Below, one piece after another: positions 37,801-50,800 of a stretch of 64,000 nt of DNA. Source of the DNA: Oasisia sp. SBJ-2009 (taxonomy: Eukaryota; Annelida; Polychaeta; Sabellida; Siboglinidae); NCBI GenBank assembly GCA_964017155.1, contig OZ024854.1, forward strand, positions 68,631,754 to 68,695,753. The letters are read 5' to 3'. Both the position numbers and the translations under genes were made by a program. The notes beneath the pieces are model-generated. The model ran no database searches. It was not told the DNA's origin and was given only the letters and a program-made list of their open reading frames with translations. The number at the start of each line of letters is the position of its first letter. Position 1 is the first letter of the stretch.

Positions 37801-40800
37801 AGGGTGGTTGACATGAGACAGAGTACACTGAGGGTGGTTGACATGAGACAGAGCACTCTGAGGGTGGTTGACATGAGACAGAGGACACTGAGGGTGGTTG
37901 ACATGAGACAAGGGACACTGAGGGTGGTTGATATGAGACAGAGGACACTGAGGGTGGTTGATATGAGACAGAGGACACTGAGGGTGGTTGACATGAGACA
38001 GGGGACACTGAGGGTGGTTGACATGAGACAGAGTACACCGAGAGTGGTTGACATAAGACAGAGGACACTGAGGGTGGTTGACATGAGACAGAGTACACCG
38101 AGAGTGGTTGACATGAGACAGAGGACACTGAGGGTGGTTGATATGAGACAGAGGACACTGAGGATGGTTGACATGAGACAGAGGACACTGAGGGTGGTTG
38201 ACATGATACAGGGGACACTGAGGGTGGTTGACATGAGACAGGGGACACTGAGGGTGGTTGACATGAAACAGAGGGCACTGAGGGTGGTTGACATGAGACA
38301 GAGTACACTGAGGGTGGTTGACATGAGACAGAAGACACTGAGGGTGGTTGACATGAGACAAGAGACACTGAGGGTGGTTGATATGATACATAGAGGACAC
38401 TGAGGGTGGTTGACATGAGACAGAGTACACCGAATGTGGTTGACATGAGACAGAGGACACTGAGGGTGGTTGACATGAGACAAGGGACACTGAGGGTGGT
38501 TGATAGGAGACAGAGGACACTGAGGATGGTTGACATGAGACAGAGGACACTGAGGGTGGTTGACATGATACAGGGGACACTGAGGGTGGTTGACATGAGA
38601 CAGAGGACACTGAGGGTGCTTGACATGAGACAGAGGACTCTGAGTGTAGTTGACATGAGACAGAGGACACTGAGGGTAGTTGACACGAGACAGAGGACAC
38701 TGAGGGTGGTTGACATGAGACAGAGGACACTGAGGGTGGTTGACATGAGACAGAGGACACTGAGGGTGGCTGATATGAGACAGAGGACACTGAGGGTGGT
38801 TGACATGAGACAGAGGACACTGAGGGTGGTTGACATGAGACAGAGGACACTGAGGGTGGTTGAGATGAGACAGAGGACAATGAGGGTGGTTGTCATGAGA
38901 CAGAGGACACTGAGGGTGGTTGACATGATACTGGGGACACTGAGGGTGGTTGACATGAGACAGGGGACACTGAGGGTGGTTGGCATGAGACAGGGGACAC
39001 TGAGGGTGGTTGACATGAGACAGAGTACACTGAGGGTGGTTGACATGAGAAAGAGTACACTGGGGGTGGTTGACATGAGACAGAGGACACTGGGGGTGGT
39101 TGACATGAGACAAGGAACACTGAGGGTGGTTGACACGAGAAAGAGTACACTGAGCGTGGTTGACATGAGACAGAGTACACTTATGGTGCTTGATTTGAGA
39201 CAGAGGGCACTGATGGTGGTTGACCTGAGACAGAGGACGCTGAGGGTGGTTGACATGTGACAGAGGACACTGAGTGTGGTTGACAAGAGACAGATGACAC
39301 TGAGGGTGGTGGACATGAGGAAGGGGACACTGAGGGTGGCTGACATGAGACATAGGACACTGAGGGTGGTGGACATGAGACAGAGGACACTGAGGGTGTT
39401 TGACATGAGACACAGGACACTGAGGGTGGTTGATATGAGACAGAGGACACTGAGGGTGGTTGACATGAGACAGAGGACACTGAGGGTGGTTGACATGAGA
39501 CAGAGGACACTGAGGGTGGTTGACATGAGACAGAGGACATTGAGGGTGGTTGAGATGAGACAGAGGACAATGAGGGTGGTTGACATGAGACAGAGGACAC
39601 TGAGGGTGGTTGACATGAGACAGAGGACACTAGGGGTGGTTGACATGAGACAGAGTACACTGAGGGTGGTTGACACGAGACAGAGTACACTGAGGGTGGT
39701 TGACATGAGACAGAGGACACTGGGGTTGGTTGACATGAGACAAGGGACACTGAGGGTGGTTGACATGAGACAGAGTACACTTATGGTGCTTGACTTGAGA
39801 CAGAGGGCACTGATGGTGGTTGACCTGAGACAGAGGACGCTGAGGGTGGTTGATATGTGACAGAGGACACTGAGTGTGGTTGACAAGAGACAGATGACAC
39901 TGAGGGTGGTTGACATGTGACAGAGGACACTGAGGGTGGTTGACATGAGGAAGGGCACACTGAGGGTGGCTGACATGAGACATAGGACACTGAGGGTGGT
40001 TGACATGAGACAGGGGACACTGAGGGTGGTTGACATGAGACAGAGGACACTAGGGGTGGTTGACATGAGACAGGGGACACTGAGGGTGGTTGACATGAGA
40101 CAGAGTACACTGAGGGTGGTTGCCATGAGACAGAAGACACTGAGGGTGGTTGACATGAGACAAGGGACATTGAGGGTGGTTGATATGAGACAGTGGACAC
40201 TGAGGGTGGTTGACATGAGACAGAGTACACCGAATGTGGTTGACATGAGACAGAGGACACTGAGGGTGGTTGACATGAGACAAGGGACACTGAGGGTGGT
40301 TGATATGAGACAGAGGACACTGAGGATGGTTGACATGAGACAGAGGACACTGAGGGTGGTTGACATGAGACAGAAGACACTGAGGGTGGTTGACATGAGA
40401 CAAGGGACACTGAGGGTGGTTGATATGAGACAGTGGACACTGAGGGTGGTTGACATGAGACAGAGTACACCGAATGTGGTTGACATGAGACAGAGGACAC
40501 TGAGGGTGGTTGACTTGAGACAGAAGGCACAGATGGTGGTTGTCCTGAGACAGAGGACGCTGAGGGTGGTTGACATGAGACAGAGGACACTGAGGGTGGT
40601 TGACATGAGACAGAGGACGCTGAGGGTGGTTGACACGAGACAGAGGACGCTGAGGGTGGTTGACATGAGACAGAGGACACTGAGGGTGGTTGACATGAGA
40701 CAGAGTACACTGATGGTGCTTGACTTGAGACAGAGGGCACTGATGGTGGTTGACCTGAGACAGAGGACGCTGAGGGTGGTTGACATGTGACAGAGGACAC

Positions 40801-41287
40801 TGAGTGTGGTTGACATCAGACAGATGACACTGAGGGTGGTTGACATGTGACAGAGGACACTGAGGGTGGTTGACATGAGGCAGGGGACACTGAGGGTGGC
40901 TGACATGAGACAGAGGACACTGAGGGTGGTTGACATGAGACAGTGGACATTGAGGGTGGTTGACACGAGACAGAGGACAATGAGGGTGGTTGATATGAGA
41001 CAGAGGACAATGAGTGTGGTTGACATGAGACAGAGGACACTGAGGGTGGTTGATATGAGACAGAGGACAATGAGGATGGTTGACATGAGACAGAGGACAC
41101 TGAGGGTGGTTGACATGAGACAGAGTACACTGAGGGTGGTTGACATGAGACAGAGGACACTGAGGGTGGTTGACATGAGACAGAGGACACTGAGGGTGGT
41201 TGACATGAGACAGAGAACACTAAGGGTGGTTGACATGAGACAGAGGACACTGAGGGTAGTTGACATGAGACAGAGGACACTGAGGGT
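27895..41287 (+). repeat. Large higher-order tandem duplication, about 6.67 kb x 2
   Basis: Copy 1 (about 27895-34560) and copy 2 (about 34561-41287) match with offset 6666 at their left ends and 6726 further right. Copy 2 has gained, or copy 1 lost, two units between about 30.7 and 38.3 kb. The 32-bp units at about 27.98, 29.75 and 31.68 kb correspond to those at 34.65, 36.42 and 38.40 kb. So 6666 equals 219 x 30 + 3 x 32. Marker blocks at 28300, 30072, 32534, 33134 and 34064 correspond to 34966, 36738, 39260, 39860 and 40790. Left of 34561 and right of 41287 the correspondence ends. Confidence 0.82.
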
Positions 41288-41394
41288 AGTTGACATGAGA
41301 CAGAGGACACTGAGGGTGGTTGACATGAGACAGAGGACATTGAGGGTGGTTGACATGAGACAGAGGACACTGAGGGTGGTTGATATGAGACAGA

Positions 41395-44300
41395 GGACAC
41401 TGAGGGTGGTTGACATGAGACAGAGGACACTGAGGGTGGTTGACATGAGACAGAGTACACTGAGGGTGGTTGACATGAGACAGAGCACTCTGAGGGTGGT
41501 TGACATGAGACAGAGGACACTGAGGGTGGTTGACATGAGACAAGGGACACTGAGGGTGGTTGACATGAGACAGAGTACACTGAGGGTGGTTGACATGAGA
41601 CAGAGGACACTGAGGGTGGTTGACCTGAGACAAGGGACACTGAGGGTGGTTGATATGAGACAGAGGACACTGAGGGTGGTTGATATGAGACAGAGGACAC
41701 TGAGGGTGGTTGACATGAGACAGGGGACACTGAGGGTGGTTGACATGAGACAGAGTACACCGAGAGTGGTTGACATAAGACAGAGGACACTGAGGGTGGT
41801 TGACATGAGACAGAGTACACCGAGAGTGGTTGACATGAGACAGAGGACACTGAGGGTGGTTGATATGAGACAGAGGACACTGAGGATGGTTGACATGAGA
41901 CAGAGGACACTGAGGGTGGTTGACATGATACAGGGGACACTGAGGGTGGTTGACATGAGACAGGGGACACTGAGGGTGGTTGACATGAAACAGAGGGCAC
42001 TGAGGGTGGTTGACATGAGACAGAGTACACTGAGGGTGGTTGACATGAGACAGAAGACACTGAGGGTGGTTGACATGAGACAAGAGACACTGAGGGTGGT
42101 TGATATGATACATAGAGGACACTGAGGGTGGTTGACATGAGACAGAGTACACCGAATGTGGTTGACATGAGACAGAGGACACTGAGGGTGATTGACATGA
42201 GACAAGGGACACTGAGGGTGGTTGATAGGAGACAGAGGACACTGAGGATGGTTGACATGAGACAGAGGACACTGAGGGTGGTTGACATGATACAGGGGAC
42301 ACTGAGGGTGGTTGACATGAGACAGAGGACACTGAGGGTGGTTGACATGAGACAGAGGACTCTGAGTGTAGTTGACATGAGACAGAGGACACTGAGGGTA
42401 GTTGACACGAGACAGAGGACACTGAGGGTGGTTGACATGAGACAGAGGACACTGAGGGTGGTTGACATGAGACAGAGGACACTGAGGGTGGCTGATATGA
42501 GACAGAGGACACTGAGGGTGGTTGACATGAGACAGAGGACACTGAGGGTGGTTGACATGAGACAGAGGACACTGAGGGTGGTTGAGATGAGACAGAGGAC
42601 AATGAGGGTGGTTGTCATGAGACAGAGGACACTGAGGGTGGTTGACATGATACTGGGGACACTGACGGTGGTTGACATGAGACAGGGGACACTGAGGGTG
42701 GTTGGCATGAGACAGGGGACACTGAGGGTGGTTGACATGAGACAGAGTACACTGAGGGTGGTTGACATGAGAAAGAGTACACTGGGGGTGGTTGACATGA
42801 GACAGAGGACACTGGGGGTGGTTGACATGAGACAAGGAACACTGAGGGTGGTTGACACGAGAAAGAGTACACTGAGCGTGGTTGACATGAGACAGAGTAC
42901 ACTTATGGTGCTTGATTTGAGACAGAGGGCACTGATGGTGGTTGACCTGAGACAGAGGACGCTGAGGGTGGTTGACATGTGACAGAGGACACTGAGTGTG
43001 GTTGACAAGAGACAGATGACACTGAGGGTGGTGGACATGAGGAAGGGGACACTGAGGGTGGCTGACATGAGACATAGGACACTGAGGGTGGTGGACATGA
43101 GACAGAGGACACTGAGGGTGTTTGACATGAGACAGAGGACACTGAGGGTGGTTGATATGAGACAGAGGACACTGAGGGTGGTTGACATGAGACAGAGGAC
43201 ACTGAGGGTGGTTGACATGAGACAGAGGACACTGAGGGTGGTTGACATGAGACAGAGGACATTGAGGGTGGTTGAGATGAGACAGAGGACAATGAGGGTG
43301 GTTGACATGAGACAGAGGACACTGAGGGTGGTTGACATGAGACAGAGGACACTAGGGGTGGTTGACATGAGACAGAGTACACTGAGGGTGGTTGACACGA
43401 GACAGAGTACACTGAGGGTGGTTGACATGAGACAGAGGACACTGGGGTTGGTTGACATGAGACAAGGGACACTGAGGGTGGTTGACATGAGACAGAGTAC
43501 ACTTATGGTGCTTGACTTGAGACAGAGGGCACTGATGGTGGTTGACCTGAGACAGAGGACGCTGAGGGTGGTTGATATGTGACAGAGGACACTGAGTGTG
43601 GTTGACAAGAGACAGATGACACTGAGGGTGGTTGACATGTGACAGAGGACACTGAGGGTGGTTGACATGAGGAAGGGCACACTGAGGGTGGCTGACATGA
43701 GACATAGGACACTGAGGGTGGTTGACATGAGACAGGGGACACTGAGGGTGGTTGACATGAGACAGAGGACACTAGGGGTGGTTGACATGAGACAGGGGAC
43801 ACTGAGGGTGGTTGACATGAGACAGAGTACACTGAGGGTGGTTGCCATGAGACAGAAGACACTGAGGGTGGTTGACATGAGACAAGGGACATTGAGGGTG
43901 GTTGATATGAGACAGTGGACACTGAGGGTGGTTGACATGAGACAGAGTACACCGAATGTGGTTGACATGAGACAGAGGACACTGAGGGTGGTTGACATGA
44001 GACAAGGGACACTGAGGGTGGTTGATATGAGACAGAGGACACTGAGGATGGTTGACATGAGACAGAGGACACTGAGGGTGGTTGACATGAGACAGAAGAC
44101 ACTGAGGGTGGTTGACATGAGACAAGGGACACTGAGGGTGGTTGATATGTGACAGTGGACACTGAGGGTGGTTGACATGAGACAGAGTACACCGAATGTG
44201 GTTGACATGAGACAGAGGACACTGAGGGTGGTTGACTTGAGACAGAAGGCACAGATGGTGGTTGTCCTGAGACAGAGGACGCTGAGGGTGGTTGACATGA

Positions 44301-47300
44301 GACAGAGGACACTGAGGGTGGTTGACATGAGACAGAGGACGCTGAGGGTGGTTGACACGAGACAGAGGACGCTGAGGGTGGTTGACATGAGACATAGGAC
44401 ACTGAGGGTGGTTGACATGAGACAGAGTACACTGATGGTGCTTGACTTGAGACAGAGGGCACTGATGGTGGTTGACCTGAGACAGAGGACGCTGAGGGTG
44501 GTTGACATGTGACAGAGGACACTGAGTGTGGTTGACATCAGACAGATGACACTGAGGGTGGTTGACATGTGACAGAGGACACTGAGGGTGGTTGACATGA
44601 GGCAGGGGACACTGAGGGTGGCTGACATGAGACAGAGGACACTGAGGGTGGTTGACATGAGACAGAGGACACTGAGGGTGGTTGACATGAGACAGAGTAC
44701 ACTGAGGGTGGTTGACATGAGACAGAGCACTCTGAGGGTGGTTGACATGAGACAGAGGACACTGAGGGTGGTTGACATGAGACAAGGGACACTGAGGGTG
44801 GTTGACATGAGACAGAGTACACTGAGGGTGGTTGACATGAGACAGAGGACACTGAGGGTGGTTGACCTGAGACAAGGGACACTGAGGGTGGTTGATATGA
44901 GACAGAGGACACTGAGGGTGGTTGATATGAGACAGAGGACACTGAGGGTGGTTGACATGAGACAGGGGACACTGAGGGTGGTTGACATGAGACAGAGTAC
45001 ACCGAGAGTGGTTGACATAAGACAGAGGACACTGAGGGTGGTTGACATGAGACAGAGTACACCGAGAGTGGTTGACATGAGACAGAGGACACTGAGGGTG
45101 GTTGATATGAGACAGAGGACACTGAGGATGGTTGACATGAGACAGAGGACACTGAGGGTGGTTGACATGATACAGGGGACACTGAGGGTGGTTGACATGA
45201 GACAGGGGACACTGAGGGTGGTTGACATGAAACAGAGGGCACTGAGGGTGGTTGACATGAGACAGAGTACACTGAGGGTGGTTGACATGAGACAGAAGAC
45301 ACTGAGGGTGGTTGACATGAGACAAGAGACACTGAGGGTGGTTGATATGATACATAGAGGACACTGAGGGTGGTTGACATGAGACAGAGTACACCGAATG
45401 TGGTTGACATGAGACAGAGGACACTGAGGGTGATTGACATGAGACAAGGGACACTGAGGGTGGTTGATAGGAGACAGAGGACACTGAGGATGGTTGACAT
45501 GAGACAGAGGACACTGAGGGTGGTTGACATGATACAGGGGACACTGAGGGTGGTTGACATGAGACAGAGGACACTGAGGGTGGTTGACATGAGACAGAGG
45601 ACTCTGAGTGTAGTTGACATGAGACAGAGGACACTGAGGGTAGTTGACACGAGACAGAGGACACTGAGGGTGGTTGACATGAGACAGAGGACACTGAGGG
45701 TGGTTGACATGAGACAGAGGACACTGAGGGTGGCTGATATGAGACAGAGGACACTGAGGGTGGTTGACATGAGACAGAGGACACTGAGGGTGGTTGACAT
45801 GAGACAGAGGACACTGAGGGTGGTTGAGATGAGACAGAGGACAATGAGGGTGGTTGTCATGAGACAGAGGACACTGAGGGTGGTTGACATGATACTGGGG
45901 ACACTGACGGTGGTTGACATGAGACAGGGGACACTGAGGGTGGTTGGCATGAGACAGGGGACACTGAGGGTGGTTGACATGAGACAGAGTACACTGAGGG
46001 TGGTTGACATGAGAAAGAGTACACTGGGGGTGGTTGACATGAGACAGAGGACACTGGGGGTGGTTGACATGAGACAAGGAACACTGAGGGTGGTTGACAC
46101 GAGAAAGAGTACACTGAGCGTGGTTGACATGAGACAGAGTACACTTATGGTGCTTGATTTGAGACAGAGGGCACTGATGGTGGTTGACCTGAGACAGAGG
46201 ACGCTGAGGGTGGTTGACATGTGACAGAGGACACTGAGTGTGGTTGACAAGAGACAGATGACACTGAGGGTGGTGGACATGAGGAAGGGGACACTGAGGG
46301 TGGCTGACATGAGACATAGGACACTGAGGGTGGTGGACATGAGACAGAGGACACTGAGGGTGTTTGACATGAGACAGAGGACACTGAGGGTGGTTGATAT
46401 GAGACAGAGGACACTGAGGGTGGTTGACATGAGACAGAGGACACTGAGGGTGGTTGACATGAGACAGAGGACACTGAGGGTGGTTGACATGAGACAGAGG
46501 ACATTGAGGGTGGTTGAGATGAGACAGAGGACAATGAGGGTGGTTGACATGAGACAGAGGACACTGAGGGTGGTTGACATGAGACAGAGGACACTAGGGG
46601 TGGTTGACATGAGACAGAGTACACTGAGGGTGGTTGACACGAGACAGAGTACACTGAGGGTGGTTGACATGAGACAGAGGACACTGGGGTTGGTTGACAT
46701 GAGACAAGGGACACTGAGGGTGGTTGACATGAGACAGAGTACACTTATGGTGCTTGACTTGAGACAGAGGGCACTGATGGTGGTTGACCTGAGACAGAGG
46801 ACGCTGAGGGTGGTTGATATGTGACAGAGGACACTGAGTGTGGTTGACAAGAGACAGATGACACTGAGGGTGGTTGACATGTGACAGAGGACACTGAGGG
46901 TGGTTGACATGAGGAAGGGCACACTGAGGGTGGCTGACATGAGACATAGGACACTGAGGGTGGTTGACATGAGACAGGGGACACTGAGGGTGGTTGACAT
47001 GAGACAGAGGACACTAGGGGTGGTTGACATGAGACAGGGGACACTGAGGGTGGTTGACATGAGACAGAGTACACTGAGGGTGGTTGCCATGAGACAGAAG
47101 ACACTGAGGGTGGTTGACATGAGACAAGGGACATTGAGGGTGGTTGATATGAGACAGTGGACACTGAGGGTGGTTGACATGAGACAGAGTACACCGAATG
47201 TGGTTGACATGAGACAGAGGACACTGAGGGTGGTTGACATGAGACAAGGGACACTGAGGGTGGTTGATATGAGACAGAGGACACTGAGGATGGTTGACAT

Positions 47301-47878
47301 GAGACAGAGGACACTGAGGGTGGTTGACATGAGACAGAAGACACTGAGGGTGGTTGACATGAGACAAGGGACACTGAGGGTGGTTGATATGTGACAGTGG
47401 ACACTGAGGGTGGTTGACATGAGACAGAGTACACCGAATGTGGTTGACATGAGACAGAGGACACTGAGGGTGGTTGACTTGAGACAGAAGGCACAGATGG
47501 TGGTTGTCCTGAGACAGAGGACGCTGAGGGTGGTTGACATGAGACAGAGGACACTGAGGGTGGTTGACATGAGACAGAGGACGCTGAGGGTGGTTGACAC
47601 GAGACAGAGGACGCTGAGGGTGGTTGACATGAGACATAGGACACTGAGGGTGGTTGACATGAGACAGAGTACACTGATGGTGCTTGACTTGAGACAGAGG
47701 GCACTGATGGTGGTTGACCTGAGACAGAGGACGCTGAGGGTGGTTGACATGTGACAGAGGACACTGAGTGTGGTTGACATCAGACAGATGACACTGAGGG
47801 TGGTTGACATGTGACAGAGGACACTGAGGGTGGTTGACATGAGGCAGGGGACACTGAGGGTGGCTGACATGAGACAGA
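41395..47878 (+). repeat. Higher-order tandem duplication, 2 x 3242 bp
   Basis: Copy 1 (about 41395-44636) and copy 2 (about 44637-47878) share every variant I compared. These include the GAGCACTCTGAGG unit (about 41485 and 44727), the 32-bp unit (about 42115 and 45357), and marker blocks ending at 42982, 43582, 44512 and 46224, 46824, 47754. The length equals 107 x 30 + 32. Translated stretches of 284 and 199 codons are identical between copies. After 47878 copy 2 is followed by a CAGTGGACATTG unit, where copy 1 continues with consensus units, so there are exactly two copies. Confidence 0.85.
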
Positions 47879-50800
47879 GGACACTGAGGGTGGTTGACAT
47901 GAGACAGTGGACATTGAGGGTGGTTGACACGAGACAGAGGACAATGAGGGTGGTTGATATGAGACAGAGGACAATGAGTGTGGTTGACATGAGACAGAGG
48001 ACACTGAGGGTGGTTGATATGAGACAGAGGACAATGAGGATGGTTGACATGAGACAGAGGACAATGAGGGTGGTTGACATGAGACAGAGGACAATGAGGG
48101 TGGTTGATATGAGACAGAGGACACTGAGGGTGGTTGATATGAGACAGAGGACAATGAGGATGGTTGACATGAGACAGAGGACACTGAGGGTGGTTGACAT
48201 GAGACAGAGTACACCGAGAGTGGTTGACATAATACAGAGGACACTGAGGGTGGTTGACATGAGACAAGGGACACTGAGGGTGGTTTATATGAGACAGAGG
48301 ACACTGAGGATGGTTGACATGAGACAGAGGACACTGAGGGTGGTTGACATGATACAGGGGACACTGAGGGTGGTTGACATGAGACAGCGGACACTAGGGG
48401 TGGTTGACATGAGACAGGGGACACTGAGGGTGGCTGACATGAGACATATGACGCTGAGGGTGGTTGACATGAGACAGAGGACACTGAGGGTGGTTGACAT
48501 GAGACAGAGTACACTGATGGTGCTTGACTTGAGACAGAGGGCACTGATGGTGGTTGACCTGAGACAGAGGACGCTGAGGGTGGTTGACATGTGACAGAGG
48601 ACACTGAGTGTGGTTGACATCAGACAGATGACACTGAGGGTGGTTGACATGTGACAGAGGACACTGAGGGTGGTTGACATGAGGCAGGGGACACTGAGGG
48701 TGGCTGACATGAGACAGAGGACACTGAGGGTGGTTGACATGAGACAGTGGACATTGAGGGTGGTTGACACGAGACAGAGGACAATGAGGGTGGTTGATAT
48801 GAGACAGAGGACAATGAGTGTGGTTGACATGAGACAGAGGACACTGAGGGTGGTTGATATGAGACAGAGAACAATGAGGATGGTTGACATGAGACAGAGG
48901 ACAATGAGGGTGGTTGACATGAGACAGAGGACAATGAGGGTGGTTGATATGAGACAGAGGACACTGAGGGTGGTTGATATGAGACAGAGGACAATGAGGG
49001 TGGTTGACATGAGACAGAGGACACTGAGGGTGGTTGACATGAGACAGAGTACACCGAGAGTGGTTGACATAAGACAGAGGACACTGAGGGTGGTTGACAT
49101 GAGACAAGGGACACTGAGGGTGGTTTATATGAGACAGAGGACACTGAGGATGGTTGACATGAGACAGAGGACACTGAGGGTGGTTGACATGATACAGGGG
49201 ACACTGAGGGTGGTTGACATGAGACAGCGGACACTAGGGGTGGTTGACATGAGACAGGGGACACTGAGGGTGGCTGACATGAGACATAGGACACTGAGGG
49301 TGGTTGACATGAGACAGGGGACATTGAGGGTGGTTGACACGAGACAGAGGACAATGAGGGTGGTTGATATGAGACAGAGGACAATGAGGGTGGTTGACAT
49401 GAGACAGAGGACAGTGAGGGTGGTTGATATGAGACAAGGGACACTGAGGGTGGTTGACATGAGACAGGGGACACTGAGGGTGGTTGACATGAGACAGAGG
49501 ACACTAGGGGTGGTTGACATGAGACAGGGGACACTGAGGGTGGTTGACATGAGACAGAGGACACTGAGGGTGGTTGACATGAGACAGAGTACACTGAGGG
49601 TGGTTGACATGAGACAGAGGACACTGAGGGTGGTTGACATGAGACAGAGGACACTGAGGGTGGTTGACATGAGACAGAGGACACTGAGGGTGGTTGACAT
49701 GAGACAGAGAACACTGAGGGTGGTTGACATGAGACAGAGGACACTGAGGGTAGTTGACATGAGACAGAGGACACTGAGGGTAGTTGACATGAGACAGAGG
49801 ACACTGAGGGTGGTTGACATGAGACAGAGGACATTGAGGGTGGTTGACATGAGACAGAGGACACTGAGGGTGGTTGATATGAGACAGAGGACACTGAGGG
49901 TGGTTGACATGAGACAGAGGACACTGAGGGTGGTTGACATGAGACAGAGTACACTGAGGGTGGTTGACATGAGACAGAGCACTCTGAGGGTGGTTGACAT
50001 GAGACAGAGGACACTGAGGGTGGTTGACATGAGACAAGGGACACTGAGGGTGGTTGACATGAGACAGAGTACACTGAGGGTGGTTGACATGAGACAGAGG
50101 ACACTGAGGGTGGTTGACCTGAGACAAGGGACACTGAGGGTGGTTGATATGAGACAGAGGACACTGAGGGTGGTTGATATGAGACAGAGGACACTGAGGG
50201 TGGTTGACATGAGACAGGGGACACTGAGGGTGGTTGACATGAGACAGAGTACACCGAGAGTGGTTGACATAAGACAGAGGGCACTGAGGGTGGTTGACAT
50301 GAGACAGAGTACACCGAGAGTGGTTGACATGAGACAGAGGACACTGAGGGTGGTTGATATGAGACAGAGGACACTGAGGATGGTTGACATGAGACAGAGG
50401 ACACTGAGGGTGGTTGACATGATACAGGGGACACTGAGGGTGGTTGACATGAGACAGAGGACACTAGGGGTGGTTGACATGAGACAGGGGACACTGAGGG
50501 TGGTTGACATGAGACAGAGGGCACTGAGGGTGGTTGACATGAGACAGAAGACACTGAGGGTGGTTGATATGAGACAAGAGACACTGAGGGTGGTTGATAT
50601 GAGACATAGAGGACACTGAGGGTGGTTGACATGAGACAGAGTACACCGAATGTGGTTGACATGAGACAGAGGACACTGAGGGTGGTTGACATGAGACAAG
50701 GAACACTGAGGGTGGTTGATATGAGACAGAGGACACTGATGATGGTTGACATGAGACAGAGGACACTGAGGGTGGTTGACATGATACAGGGGACACTGAG

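Noticed and set aside
36659..43075. A 2,138-codon minus-strand open frame, and dozens of similar ORFs across the array
   Set aside because: They arise because a 30-bp unit keeps frame forever and the consensus lacks stops in four frames. They begin and end only where variant units or 2-bp indels occur, overlap in several frames, and show no start context, domain or codon constraint.
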